From the NCBI GenBank assembly GCA_934464775.1, contig CAKSKG010000005.1, positions 70,348-134,347 on the forward strand: a stretch of 64,000 nucleotides of DNA, read 5' to 3'. The notes under the pieces were generated by a model that did no database searches, was not told the DNA's origin, and worked only from the letters and a program-made list of their open reading frames with translations. Below are positions 8,402-17,837 of the stretch, piece by piece; positions within the stretch are counted from its first letter, which is position 1; every line of letters starts with the position of its first letter. Made by a program: the position numbers and the translations under genes. Source of the DNA: an uncultured Oscillospiraceae bacterium. Lineage in GTDB: Bacteria > Bacillota > Clostridia > Oscillospirales > Ruminococcaceae.

Positions 8402-9730
8402 ATGAACGATAAAAAAGTAACCGTTATCGGCGCAGGACTTGCAGGCTGCGAGGCTGCATGGCAGCTGGCGCAGGGCGGCATCGAAGTAACTCTTATCGAG
8501 ATGAAGCCCGTGAAGTTCACTCCTGCCCACAAATACAGCGGCTTTGCGGAGCTGGTCTGCTCCAATTCGCTGAAAGCTTCAAGGATAAATTCGGCGGCAG
8601 GTCTGCTGAAAGAGGAAATGCGCCGCTTAGGCTCGCTGACCGTTCCCTGCGCACTGGAAAATTCAGTTGCGGCAGGCGGTGCGCTGGCTGTTGACCGTGA
8701 GCATTTCTCCGACAGCGTTACCGAAAAAATAAAAAGCCACCCCCTTATCCATGTTGAGACTGCGGAGATGCAGGATATCCCCGAGGGGAATGTTATCATC
8801 GCAACGGGGCCATTGACATCGGGTGCGCTGGCTGAAAGCATCAACCGCCGATGCGGAGGATATCTCAGCTTTTTCGATGCCGCCGCTCCGATAGTGACCT
8901 ATGATTCACTTGACAAGGACAGAGTATTCTTTGCCGCAAGATACGGCAGAGGCGATGATGATTACATCAACTGCCCTTTCACAAAGGAAGAATATCTTGC
9001 CTTTTACAATGAGATAATAAATGCGGAATCCGCTCCCATACACGATTTTGACCGCCCAGACAGCTGCCGTGACGATTTCACGGTATACGAGGGCTGTATG
9101 CCTATCGAGGTGCTGGCAAAGCGCGGCGAGGACACCATGCGCTACGGTGCAATGAAGCCTGTGGGACTGACCGATCCCCACACCGACAAGCGCCCCTATG
9201 CGGTAGTTCAGCTCCGCCGTGAAAACAGCGAGGGCACATTATACAATATAGTGGGCTTCCAGACGAATCTGAAATTCGGCGAGCAGAAGCGTGTTTTCTC
9301 GCTTATCCCGGGACTGGAAAATGCGGAGTTTGTCCGTTACGGCGTGATGCACCGCAACAGCTTCATAAATTCACCGAAGCTGCTGAACGGCGATTTCTCC
9401 ATGCGTGACGATCCGATGCTTTTCTTTGCGGGACAGATGACGGGCGTTGAGGGCTATATGGAATCAGCTGCTTCGGGACTGCTTGCGGGACTTAATATGC
9501 TCCGCAGACTAATCGGAAAAACACCGTTCATTCTCCCCCGTGAGACGATGCTGGGAGCGCTTGCACGCTACATATCCGACGAAACGGTGACAAATTTTCA
9601 GCCTATGGGCGCAAATATGGGGATCCTCCCCGATATAGGCGTGCGCATAAAGGATAAGCAGCAGCGTTATCAGGCTGTGGCTGACAGAGCGCTCGAAGCT
9701 TTTGAAAAATACTGTTCTGAAAATCAGTGA
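8402..9730 (+). CDS. trmFO: Methylenetetrahydrofolate-tRNA (uracil-54-C5) methyltransferase
   Basis: FAD- and folate-dependent enzyme that makes ribothymidine at tRNA position 54. The 442 residues open with a Rossmann FAD motif (VTVIGAGLAGCEAAWQLA), then the family signatures FAELVCSNSLK and GCMPIEVLAKRG. TGVEGYMESAASGLLAG and the C-terminal FQPMGANMGILP complete the pattern. Length and order match the TrmFO/Gid family. It starts 6 bp after topA and is translated from the same operon. Confidence 0.96.
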   Translation: MNDKKVTVIGAGLAGCEAAWQLAQGGIEVTLIEMKPVKFTPAHKYSGFAELVCSNSLKASRINSAAGLLKEEMRRLGSLTVPCALENSVAAGGALAVDREHFSDSVTEKIKSHPLIHVETAEMQDIPEGNVIIATGPLTSGALAESINRRCGGYLSFFDAAAPIVTYDSLDKDRVFFAARYGRGDDDYINCPFTKEEYLAFYNEIINAESAPIHDFDRPDSCRDDFTVYEGCMPIEVLAKRGEDTMRYGAMKPVGLTDPHTDKRPYAVVQLRRENSEGTLYNIVGFQTNLKFGEQKRVFSLIPGLENAEFVRYGVMHRNSFINSPKLLNGDFSMRDDPMLFFAGQMTGVEGYMESAASGLLAGLNMLRRLIGKTPFILPRETMLGALARYISDETVTNFQPMGANMGILPDIGVRIKDKQQRYQAVADRALEAFEKYCSENQ

Positions 9731-9761
9731 TCGTGCCGCAAGGCAGAAAGGAACTGCAAAT

Positions 9762-10772
9762 ATGAAGATAATAGTTGACGCATTCGGCGGCGACAATGCG
9801 CCTCTTGAAGTAATAAAGGGTGCTGCTCAGGCTGTTGCGGAGCTTGGCGTTGAAGTGATTCTTTCGGGCAATGAAAAAATAATCCGCGAACAGGCAGAGA
9901 AAAACAATATATCCTTAAACGGCATCGAAATAATCCATACCGAATCCGTTATAGATATCCATGAAGAGCCGACGGCAGTTATCAAGGAAAAATCCGACTG
10001 CTCAATGGCTGTGGGTCTGAAAGCTCTTGCCGACGGAAAGGGCGACGCATTCGTTTCCGCAGGCAGCACAGGCGCTCTCGTTGTAGGATCCACATTCATC
10101 GCAAAGCGCCTTAAAGGCATCAAGCGCCCCGCACTTGCTCCCCTGCTCCCCACAGCAAAGGGCTATATGATGCTCATGGACGGCGGAGCAAATGTTGACT
10201 GCCGCCCAGAAATGCTCGTTCAGTTCGGGATCATGGGCAGCTGCTATATGGAGCACGTAATGGGCGTGAAGAATCCCAAGGTGGGACTTATCAATGTCGG
10301 CGCAGAGGATACAAAGGGCAGAGATATTGATATCGAAGCATATAAGCAGCTCCAAAAAGCTCCCGTCAATTTCTACGGCAACCTTGAAGCAAGAAATCTT
10401 CCCGACGGCGAGTGTCAGGTTGCTGTTTCCGACGGCTTTACGGGAAATGTCGCACTGAAGCTCTATGAGGGCATGGGCTCGTTCTTCTCACATGAGCTTA
10501 AAGCGATGCTGACAAAGGGCTTTGCATCAAAGCTGGCGGCTATGCTTATTCTTCCCAAGGTAAAGGCGTTTAAGAAAAAGTTCGATTATACCGAAGTGGG
10601 CGGAGCTGTTCTTATGGGAATATCAAAGCCCGTTATCAAGGCGCACGGAAGCTCAAATGCCAAGGCATTTTATAATGCGATAAGACAGGCAAAGAGATGC
10701 GTAGAGGGTGACTTCGTTGGAGAGATATCCCGTTCGCTGGAAAAGCTGCGCAAAGAGGAAGAAAAGGTATAA
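9762..10772 (+). CDS. plsX: Phosphate acyltransferase PlsX
   Basis: Converts acyl-ACP to acyl-phosphate, the acyl donor for PlsY in phospholipid synthesis. The 336-residue protein begins MKIIVDAFGGDNAP with GAAAGGA 10 bp upstream. An in-frame ATG at 9702 lies inside trmFO and is not used. Family segments include VSAGSTGALV, MMLMDGGANVDCRPEML and SDGFTGNVALKLYEG. The TAA stop (10770-10772) is also part of the ATAA target duplication of repeat copy B. In many Clostridia acpP follows plsX; here the repeat and rnc follow instead. Confidence 0.95.
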   Translation: MKIIVDAFGGDNAPLEVIKGAAQAVAELGVEVILSGNEKIIREQAEKNNISLNGIEIIHTESVIDIHEEPTAVIKEKSDCSMAVGLKALADGKGDAFVSAGSTGALVVGSTFIAKRLKGIKRPALAPLLPTAKGYMMLMDGGANVDCRPEMLVQFGIMGSCYMEHVMGVKNPKVGLINVGAEDTKGRDIDIEAYKQLQKAPVNFYGNLEARNLPDGECQVAVSDGFTGNVALKLYEGMGSFFSHELKAMLTKGFASKLAAMLILPKVKAFKKKFDYTEVGGAVLMGISKPVIKAHGSSNAKAFYNAIRQAKRCVEGDFVGEISRSLEKLRKEEEKV

Positions 10773-10944
10773 GGTCACCTCTAAAAACCACCGGCTAAAG
10801 CCTTAGTACCTCATCTGCTTGCAGATTTTCCGTCAGCTTGCACATAAATTTCTTGACATACGGCAGTATGCCTGCGAAATTTCTATACAATCTGACGAAA
10901 AATCTGACTGCGCATCTGAGGCACTATGGTTTTTAGATGCGACC
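10773..10944 (-). repeat. 172-bp palindromic MITE-like element, copy B (reverse)
   Basis: Reverse-orientation copy differing from A/C/D at two positions seen by eye (a G in CGTCAGCTTG and T in TAGATGCGACC). ATAA flanks both ends (10769-10772, 10945-10948). The left duplication contains the plsX stop codon. Confidence 0.92.
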
Positions 10945-11104
10945 ATAATAAACTAAGTATAAAAGCATCGTCTGCCTTTTCAGCAGGCAGACAATGCTCC
11001 CAACTGCTGACTGTAATCATATACCGCAAAACATTCGGGCGGTATATATCAGAACGAAGACGCTTCGGTTTGATATATGCTTCCCGAGGAGAAAGGAAAT
11101 TTGT

Positions 11105-11800
11105 ATGAGCGTAAATGTTGTCCTCAATGAATTTGAAGAAAAAATAGGCTATAAGTTCAATAACCGTGAGCTGCTCCATGAAGCGCTGGCTCACTCCTCA
11201 TATGCAAACGAAACAAGAGAATGCCACTCCAATGAGCGCCTTGAATTTCTGGGCGACAGTGTGCTTTCAATAGTGGTTTCGGAGCATCTTTTCACGCATT
11301 TCAAGCATCTCCCCGAGGGTGAGCTTACCAAAATAAGAGCATCGCTGGTGTGCGAAAAGGCACTTTATGAATTTTCAAAGAAGATCGATCTGGGACATTA
11401 TATCCTGCTGGGAAAGGGCGAGGAAAACACAGGCGGACGCACTCGCCCCTCTATCGTTTCCGACGCTTTCGAGGCAGTTATCGCAGCAGTATTCCTTGAC
11501 GGCGGAATGGAAGCCGCAAGAAAATATGTGCTGGGCTTTATCCCCGAGAATCTTGACCGGACAGGCAGCAAGGCTCTCCACGATTATAAAACGCTTTTGC
11601 AGGAAATAATCCAGCGCAACCCCGAGGAAAAGGTCGAATACGTTCTTGCGGAGCAGTCCGGTCCCGATCATGACAGACGCTTCGTTGTGGAGGTTTTCCT
11701 CAACAGCAATATCATCGGCAAGGGCGAGGGTCACAGCAAAAAGCAGGCTGAACAGAATGCCGCTCATGAAGCTCTTCTGCTTATGGGCTGCAAGGACTGA
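11105..11800 (+). CDS. rnc: Ribonuclease III
   Basis: Double-strand-specific endoribonuclease for rRNA precursors and other structured RNAs. The 231 residues comprise the catalytic domain with signature ERLEFLGDSVLS (about residues 40-51) and a second acidic cluster in SDAFEAVIAAVFLDGG. A dsRNA-binding domain follows from about residue 158 (DYKTLLQEI, GHSKKQAEQNAA). ATG 11105 has GGAGAAAGGA upstream; the in-frame ATG at 10994 precedes the conserved N-terminus by 37 codons. About 160 bp separate it from copy B, and this space holds a GTCTGCC/GGCAGAC hairpin (10970-10990) but no acpP. Confidence 0.95.
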   Translation: MSVNVVLNEFEEKIGYKFNNRELLHEALAHSSYANETRECHSNERLEFLGDSVLSIVVSEHLFTHFKHLPEGELTKIRASLVCEKALYEFSKKIDLGHYILLGKGEENTGGRTRPSIVSDAFEAVIAAVFLDGGMEAARKYVLGFIPENLDRTGSKALHDYKTLLQEIIQRNPEEKVEYVLAEQSGPDHDRRFVVEVFLNSNIIGKGEGHSKKQAEQNAAHEALLLMGCKD

Positions 11801-11808
11801 ATACAGCC

Positions 11809-12840
11809 ATGCACAGCAACATTTCAATATTTATCCCCCATTCGGGCTGCCCGCATACCTGCTCGTTCTGCAATCAGCGGACGATCAGCAGCACACAGAA
11901 GCCTCCCTCTCCCGAAGAAGCGGAGAACATCATCAAGGGGGCTTATGAATATATCACAGACCCCGAAAAGCGCAGAAATACCGAGATAGCATTTTTCGGC
12001 GGCAGCTTTACCGCAATAGACCGTGACTATATGACGGCTCTCCTTGAAGCTGCATCAAAATATATCGGCGAAAACAAATTCGGCGGCATTCGCATCTCCA
12101 CACGCCCCGACTGCATCGACGAGGAGATACTCACACTGCTGAAAAAATACGGCGTGACTGCCATTGAGCTGGGCGCACAGTCCATGACAGACCGTGTGCT
12201 TGAAATGAACGAAAGAGGTCATACGGCGGAAGATGTTATAAACGCATCGAGGCTGATAAGGCAGTACGGTTTCGGTCTGGGACTGCAAATGATGGTGGGA
12301 CTGTACGGCAGCACGGAAGCTGACGAATATCACACCATGACCGAATTTATAAAAATACACCCCGACACTGCAAGGATATATCCCGTGGCGGTGCTTAAAG
12401 GCACAAAGCTTGCGGAGCTTTATGAAAACGGAGAATATAAGCTTTATCCCTTTGAAAAGGCGGTGAATATCTGCGGAGTGATATACTGCGCATTCACCGA
12501 CTGCGACATAAATGTTATCCGAATGGGGCTTCACGCCGAGGACGGAGTTGGCGAAAATTCCGTTGCGGGATTTTATCACCCCGCATTCGGTGAGATAGTA
12601 AGATCGGATATCGTCAGAAACAGGATAGAAAAATATTATCTGTCGGAATGCAAAAGCGGCGATATGCTGGAAATAAAGGCAAACAAAGCGCTTATCGGCG
12701 CAGTTTACGGTCACAAAAAATCAAACAGGCTTTATTTTGAAAAGACCGGAATGAATGTAACGATCTCGGAGGATAATTCTCTTGCCCCCGATACTTTATC
12801 CATAAATAAGGAAGTGCTGAATGTATTTAAAATCACTTGA
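11809..12840 (+). CDS. Radical SAM protein, Elp3-like
   Basis: Radical S-adenosylmethionine protein of 343 residues. The 4Fe-4S ligands are C14, C18 and C21 in SGCPHTCSFCNQR, a Cx3Cx2C motif. An iron-sulfur barrel follows (FFGGSFTAIDRDYM, ISTRPDCIDEEIL, ELGAQSMTDRVLEMNERGH). Members of this family are regularly encoded between rnc and smc in Clostridia and are annotated as Elp3-like or as coproporphyrinogen-oxidase-like. The reaction is unknown. Its 3' end overlaps the smc start by 20 bp, suggesting coupled translation. Confidence 0.88.
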   Translation: MHSNISIFIPHSGCPHTCSFCNQRTISSTQKPPSPEEAENIIKGAYEYITDPEKRRNTEIAFFGGSFTAIDRDYMTALLEAASKYIGENKFGGIRISTRPDCIDEEILTLLKKYGVTAIELGAQSMTDRVLEMNERGHTAEDVINASRLIRQYGFGLGLQMMVGLYGSTEADEYHTMTEFIKIHPDTARIYPVAVLKGTKLAELYENGEYKLYPFEKAVNICGVIYCAFTDCDINVIRMGLHAEDGVGENSVAGFYHPAFGEIVRSDIVRNRIEKYYLSECKSGDMLEIKANKALIGAVYGHKKSNRLYFEKTGMNVTISEDNSLAPDTLSINKEVLNVFKIT

Positions 12841-15800
12841 ATTACAAGGCTTCAAATCCTTTCCCGATAAAATAAAGCTGGATTTTGACAAGGGCATAAC
12901 CGCCGTTGTGGGACCCAACGGAAGCGGAAAATCCAATATCGGCGACGCCGTTCGCTGGGTGCTGGGAGAGCAGTCCTCAAAGACGCTTCGAGGCGCAAAA
13001 ATGGAGGACGTTATCTTTGCGGGAACTCAGACCAGAAAGCCTATGGGATTTGCACAGGTAACGCTGGAGATCGTGAACGACAGGGGCATTCTCCCAATCG
13101 ATGCGGAGGAAGTTGCCGTTACACGAAAGCTTTTCCGCAGCGGTGAAAGCGAATATATGATAAACGGCAAGTCCTGCCGACTGAAAGACATCTGCGAGCT
13201 TTTCATGGATACGGGCATGGGCCGTGACGGCTATTCCATAATCGGACAGGGACGCATCGCCGAGATAGTTTCACAGAAATCGGGCGAGCGCCGTGATATA
13301 TTCGAGGAAGCCGCAGGCATATCCAAATTCAGATACAAAAAGGCAGAAGCGGAACGCAGGCTTTCAAGTGCCGAGGAAAATCTCCTCCGACTTAAAGATA
13401 TAGTCACAGCCCTTGAAGCAAGAGTTGAGCCGCTCAGGATACAGTCGGAAAAGGCGGCAAAGTTCATTGATCTTTCCGAGCAGAAAAAGGCTCTGGAAAT
13501 AACCGTGTGGGTGCGGCAGCTCTCCGACCTGAAAACGGTGCTGAACGAGCTGGAGGAAAAGATACTCATAAGCACAAGCGAATATGACAACACCGAAGCG
13601 GACATCGAGCGCACCGAGCAGCGTATGCAGGAGCTTACCCGTGATATGCAGGACAGCCAGCTGAAGATCGAGGAGCTTCGCCAGAAGATACATAGCATGG
13701 AGCAGGCAAATACTGCGCTCCATTCGGAAATAGCGGTCTGCGAAAATGAGATACGCCACTGCGAGGAAAACATCGCCGAATATGACCGCCGCCGTGAGGA
13801 CGCAAAAAGCTCCGATGCGGAAACATCTGCGGAAATAGAAGAAAAGCTTTCGCTTATCAGAAAGGCGGAAGATGATATAAAATCCGCAAGGCTTTCCTGC
13901 GATGAAACGGAAAAGGAGCTTTCGCAGCTGCTTACCGAGCAGGAGTCTGCGGACAGACAGGCGGAAAAGGAATCGGCAGAGCTGAATGCGCTGTATATCA
14001 CTCGCTCAAAATATACGGCTGCCATAGAATCCTCCAAAAACGGACGGGGCGATATGGAGCGTCAGCTGGAGCTGGCGGAAAATCAGTCGGCGGCTCTTAC
14101 AGAAAGCCTTACAGCACTGGAAAACGAGAAAAAGGAAGTCGAAAGCGGAAATTCCCTGCTGGACGAAAAAAAGGTCGAGCAGGAAAACCGTCTTGCGGGA
14201 CTTGAACGATTATATAAAAACAAAGCCGAGAAATTTTCCGATTCGGAAAAGCGGCTCAACGAAACCAATCTCCGTATCCGTGAGATCGAGCAGAAGCTCA
14301 ACTTCCTGACGGGACTTGAAAACTCAATGGAGGGCTTTAACAATGCCGTCCGTCAGGTGCTGCGTGCATCGCAGCAGAAGCGTCTGAGAGGGATTTTCGG
14401 TTCCGTGGCGCAGCTCATCACCGTGGAAAACAGATACTCCACGGCAATTGAAACAGCTCTGGGCGCAGCTTTGCAGAACATCGTAGTGGAAAATGAAGAA
14501 GCCGCAAAGCGCTGCATCGCATTTCTGAAAGAGACCCGTGCGGGACGTGCAACATTTCTCCCCCTTACATCGGTAAGAGGAAACCGCCTAAGTGAACGTC
14601 TTGAGGGAAATGACGGCTTTGTTGCGCTTGCAGCCGATCTTGTTCGGTTTGAACCGCAGTTTACGGGAATAGTAAATTCCCTGCTGGGCAGAATAGCCAT
14701 TGCGGAGGATATCGACAGCGCAACGGTCATTGCAAAGCGCTTCGGATATAAATTCAGGATAGTAACGCTGGACGGTCAGGTCATCAACGCAGGCGGTTCC
14801 TTTACGGGAGGCTCTACCGTAAAATCGGCAGGCGTGCTTACACGAAAGACCGAGATAGACGAGCTTTCCTCACAGAAGGACGACCTTGCGGACGCAGCTG
14901 CACAGCTAAAATCAGACCGTAACCGCCTGAAAGCGGAAGCGGACAAATATAAATTCGACATTGAGGACGCCCGTGACAAGCTCCGCAACATAAGCAGCGA
15001 CCGTATCCGATTTGAGTCCGAGATAAAGCGTATAGATTCGGTCTACGGTCAGACTCTCAATCAGATAAAGTCGGCGGAGGAACAGACGGAGATAATCAGA
15101 AACCGTCTGGAAAAGACCGACAGCGACGCTGCGGAGGCTGAAAAGCGCTTAGGCTCAATAAATGAGCAGATCGAAGCAAAGGAATCCTCAGCAGGCATAA
15201 GCAGTGAAAAGAAAAATGAGATACACAGCCGCAGAAACGAGCTTTCCGAAAAAATATCCGCTCTGAAAATACGCGAAACGGAGCTTATCAAGGACAAAGA
15301 AAATCTCTCCGAAGCCGTTAAGCGCATCGAGGAGCAGCGCCGTGCTCTGGGCGATGACAGCGCAAAGCTTGTTATCATGACCGAGGAGCAGAACCGCATC
15401 ATCGAGGAAAAGCGCCGCCAAATTGAGGAAGCGAACAAAAAGCTTTCCGGAGCGGACGAAGAGATAAAGAAGATAAACGCAGGCATTTCCGACACCCGCA
15501 GCGAAAGCCGCGAAAAGGAAGCGGAAACGACACAGCTCCGCAGAAAGAGCCGTGAGCTTTCCGACAGCAAGGAAAAATTCGCTGCCGAGAAAACACGTCT
15601 TGAAGAGCGCCGTGCAAATGTGCAGAACAGCTGCGACGATATCCTCCGCTCAATGGAGGAGCAGTATGAGCTGTATCTCTCCGAAGCGGAAAAAATGGCA
15701 AAGCCTGTTGAGGATCTCAACAAGGTCCAGCGTGAGCTGAATGACATCAAGCAGAAGATCCGTTCGCTGGGCAATGTAAATGTTGCGGCTATCGAGGAAT

Positions 15801-16384
15801 ACAAGGAAGTTTCCGAGCAGTATGAGTTCATGTCGGGACAGCTGAACGATGTTGAGGATTCCAAGAAGAAGCTGGAAAACATCATCAGCGAGCTTACCGA
15901 AACTATGAAAAAACAGTTTGCCGAAAATTTTGCTCTGATAAACGAAAACTTCAAGAGCATCTTCACCGAGCTTTTCGGCGGCGGCAAGGCGGAGCTTGTG
16001 CTCACCGATCCCGAGGACGTACTGGAATCGGGAATTGAGATAAACGTTGCACCTCCCGGAAAGGTCATCAAGAGCCTTTCGCTGCTTTCGGGCGGCGAGC
16101 AGGCATTTGTTGCTATCGCACTTTATTTTGCGATACTGAAAATAAAGCCTGCGCCGTTCTGCATACTTGACGAGATCGAAGCCGCACTGGACGATGTAAA
16201 CGTAACACGCTATGCAAAATATCTCCGACATTTCACCGACACCACCCAGTTCATCACCGTCACCCACCGACGTGGCACAATGGAAGAAGCCGATGTTATG
16301 TACGGCGTGACCATGCAGCAGAAAGGCGTTTCAAAGCTGCTGAAAATGGATCAGAAAAACCTGCCCGATGAAAATGCGGAATAA
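12821..16384 (+). CDS. smc: Chromosome segregation ATPase SMC
   Basis: Condensin ATPase that organises and separates the chromosome with ScpA/ScpB. The 1,187 residues show the full SMC plan. The N-terminal Walker A is GPNGSGKSNIGDAVRWVLGE, followed by coiled coil from about 165 to 490 and a hinge from about 500 to 680 (GSVAQLITVENRYSTAIE, GGSFTGGS). A second coiled coil leads to the C-terminal head with signature LSLLSGGEQAFVAIAL and Walker B FCILDEIEAALDD. It overlaps the radical SAM gene. The ftsY promoter begins inside its stop codon region. Confidence 0.97.
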   Translation: MYLKSLELQGFKSFPDKIKLDFDKGITAVVGPNGSGKSNIGDAVRWVLGEQSSKTLRGAKMEDVIFAGTQTRKPMGFAQVTLEIVNDRGILPIDAEEVAVTRKLFRSGESEYMINGKSCRLKDICELFMDTGMGRDGYSIIGQGRIAEIVSQKSGERRDIFEEAAGISKFRYKKAEAERRLSSAEENLLRLKDIVTALEARVEPLRIQSEKAAKFIDLSEQKKALEITVWVRQLSDLKTVLNELEEKILISTSEYDNTEADIERTEQRMQELTRDMQDSQLKIEELRQKIHSMEQANTALHSEIAVCENEIRHCEENIAEYDRRREDAKSSDAETSAEIEEKLSLIRKAEDDIKSARLSCDETEKELSQLLTEQESADRQAEKESAELNALYITRSKYTAAIESSKNGRGDMERQLELAENQSAALTESLTALENEKKEVESGNSLLDEKKVEQENRLAGLERLYKNKAEKFSDSEKRLNETNLRIREIEQKLNFLTGLENSMEGFNNAVRQVLRASQQKRLRGIFGSVAQLITVENRYSTAIETALGAALQNIVVENEEAAKRCIAFLKETRAGRATFLPLTSVRGNRLSERLEGNDGFVALAADLVRFEPQFTGIVNSLLGRIAIAEDIDSATVIAKRFGYKFRIVTLDGQVINAGGSFTGGSTVKSAGVLTRKTEIDELSSQKDDLADAAAQLKSDRNRLKAEADKYKFDIEDARDKLRNISSDRIRFESEIKRIDSVYGQTLNQIKSAEEQTEIIRNRLEKTDSDAAEAEKRLGSINEQIEAKESSAGISSEKKNEIHSRRNELSEKISALKIRETELIKDKENLSEAVKRIEEQRRALGDDSAKLVIMTEEQNRIIEEKRRQIEEANKKLSGADEEIKKINAGISDTRSESREKEAETTQLRRKSRELSDSKEKFAAEKTRLEERRANVQNSCDDILRSMEEQYELYLSEAEKMAKPVEDLNKVQRELNDIKQKIRSLGNVNVAAIEEYKEVSEQYEFMSGQLNDVEDSKKKLENIISELTETMKKQFAENFALINENFKSIFTELFGGGKAELVLTDPEDVLESGIEINVAPPGKVIKSLSLLSGGEQAFVAIALYFAILKIKPAPFCILDEIEAALDDVNVTRYAKYLRHFTDTTQFITVTHRRGTMEEADVMYGVTMQQKGVSKLLKMDQKNLPDENAE

Positions 16385-16385
16385 T

Positions 16386-16414
16386 TTGACAATCGGACGA
16401 TTTCATTATATAAT
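16386..16414 (+). promoter_or_regulatory. Sigma-A promoter of ftsY
   Basis: TTGACA (16386-16391) and TATAAT (16409-16414) with 17-bp spacing, starting 2 bp after the smc stop codon. ftsY therefore has its own promoter in addition to any read-through. Confidence 0.85.
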
Positions 16415-16457
16415 ATAGGTAATAATTGCCCCGAAAGGCGGCGGAATGGAGTTCACT

Positions 16458-17822
16458 ATGGGTTTTTTCAATAAAATTGCCGAGGGCATCAAAAAAACAC
16501 GTGATTCTATCATGGGCGGACTGAACCGTCTGCTCAATTCCTTTACCAAGATCGACGAAAACTTTTTTGACGAGCTGGAAGAAACGCTTATCATGTGTGA
16601 TATCGGCGTTCAGACCTCCGAGGATATATGCAGTGCGCTGCGTGCAAAGGTCAAGGAGGAGGGCATAACCTCTCCCGACGAGATCAGAGCCGCACTGAAA
16701 GACATCATCGCCGATATGCTGGGCGAGGACAAGAAGCTGGACACCTCAACAAAGCCGTCCGTAATTCTTGTTATCGGAGTTAATGGTGCAGGCAAGACCA
16801 CAACTATCGGAAAGCTTGCGGCAAAATTCAGGAACGAGGGCAAAAAGGTCATAGTTGCCGCTGCCGATACGTTCCGTGCCGCAGCAATAGATCAGCTCCA
16901 GGTCTGGACGGAGCGTGCAGGCGTTGATATCGTAAAGCACTCCGAGGGCTCCGACCCTGCCTCCGTTGTATATGACGCCGTTGCCGCCGCAAAGGCAAGA
17001 GGTGCGGACATAGTTATCTGCGACACTGCGGGACGTCTCCATAACAAAAAGAATCTTATGGACGAACTGAAAAAGATAACCCGTATCTGCTATCAGCAGG
17101 CAGAGGGGTGCAGCATAGAAACTCTGCTTGTCCTTGACGCAACAACGGGACAGAACGCCGTAAATCAGGCAAAGCTTTTCAGCCAGACTGCCGATATCAC
17201 GGGCATAGTTCTCACAAAGCTGGACGGAACAGCCAAGGGCGGCATAATCATCTCCATTCACCGTGAGCTGGGCATTCCCGTAAAGCTTGTGGGAGTTGGT
17301 GAGAAGATCGAGGATCTTCAGGAATTCAATGCACATGATTTCGCGGAAGCGCTTTTCATCAGCGACAGCGAATTCGAGGGCAATTACGAGCCTATCACAG
17401 ACAACGGCGGCATTGAAGCCGATAAATCCGAATCGGAAGAAACCGAAACTATCGAAGCTGCCGATGAAAATACGGAAGAAATGACCGAAAACAATGCCGA
17501 GGCGGATATATCCGAAGCCGAGGAAGAAGCTGCGGCAGATGAAGCCGAGGAAGAAGCTGCTGAAGAAACAGCCGAAGCCGAAGCCGACATCGCAGACGAT
17601 GAAGCCGAAGAGGAATCAACTGTTTCCGAGGAAGAACCTGCAGAGGAAATGTCTCCCGAAGAAAGCACCGAAGAGGAGACTGCGGCTGAAAATACTTCCG
17701 ATGAAGAAGCTCCCGAAGAGGAAGCACAGCCTGCAAAGAAGGATCTCACAAAAGGAAAGTTCGGCTTCCTGTTCAAGGAGATCACCTTCGGCAAAAAGAA
17801 GAAGTCCGACGATAATGAATAA
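16458..17822 (+). CDS. ftsY: Signal recognition particle receptor FtsY, with acidic C-terminal extension
   Basis: GTPase receptor that docks SRP-ribosome complexes at the membrane. The N domain begins MGFFNKIAEGIKKTRDS. The G domain has GVNGAGKTTTIGKLA (G1), DTFRAAAIDQL, DTAGR (G3), TKLDGTAKGG (G4) and GVGEKIEDLQEF. The GTPase core ends near residue 310. It is followed by about 105 very Glu/Ala-rich residues (about 319-424) and a basic tail (KKDLTKGKFGFLFKEITFGK, then KKKS). Acidic A domains normally stand at the N-terminus, so this layout is unusual. ATG 16458 (GGAG 6 nt upstream) is chosen over ATG 16446. Confidence 0.93.
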   Translation: MGFFNKIAEGIKKTRDSIMGGLNRLLNSFTKIDENFFDELEETLIMCDIGVQTSEDICSALRAKVKEEGITSPDEIRAALKDIIADMLGEDKKLDTSTKPSVILVIGVNGAGKTTTIGKLAAKFRNEGKKVIVAAADTFRAAAIDQLQVWTERAGVDIVKHSEGSDPASVVYDAVAAAKARGADIVICDTAGRLHNKKNLMDELKKITRICYQQAEGCSIETLLVLDATTGQNAVNQAKLFSQTADITGIVLTKLDGTAKGGIIISIHRELGIPVKLVGVGEKIEDLQEFNAHDFAEALFISDSEFEGNYEPITDNGGIEADKSESEETETIEAADENTEEMTENNAEADISEAEEEAAADEAEEEAAEETAEAEADIADDEAEEESTVSEEEPAEEMSPEESTEEETAAENTSDEEAPEEEAQPAKKDLTKGKFGFLFKEITFGKKKKSDDNE

Positions 17823-17837
17823 TGAAAGGCGTTAACG

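Noticed and set aside
10970..10990. GTCTGCC/GGCAGAC hairpin between copy B and rnc as a terminator
   Set aside because: The stem is only 7 bp and is not followed by a T-run on either strand.
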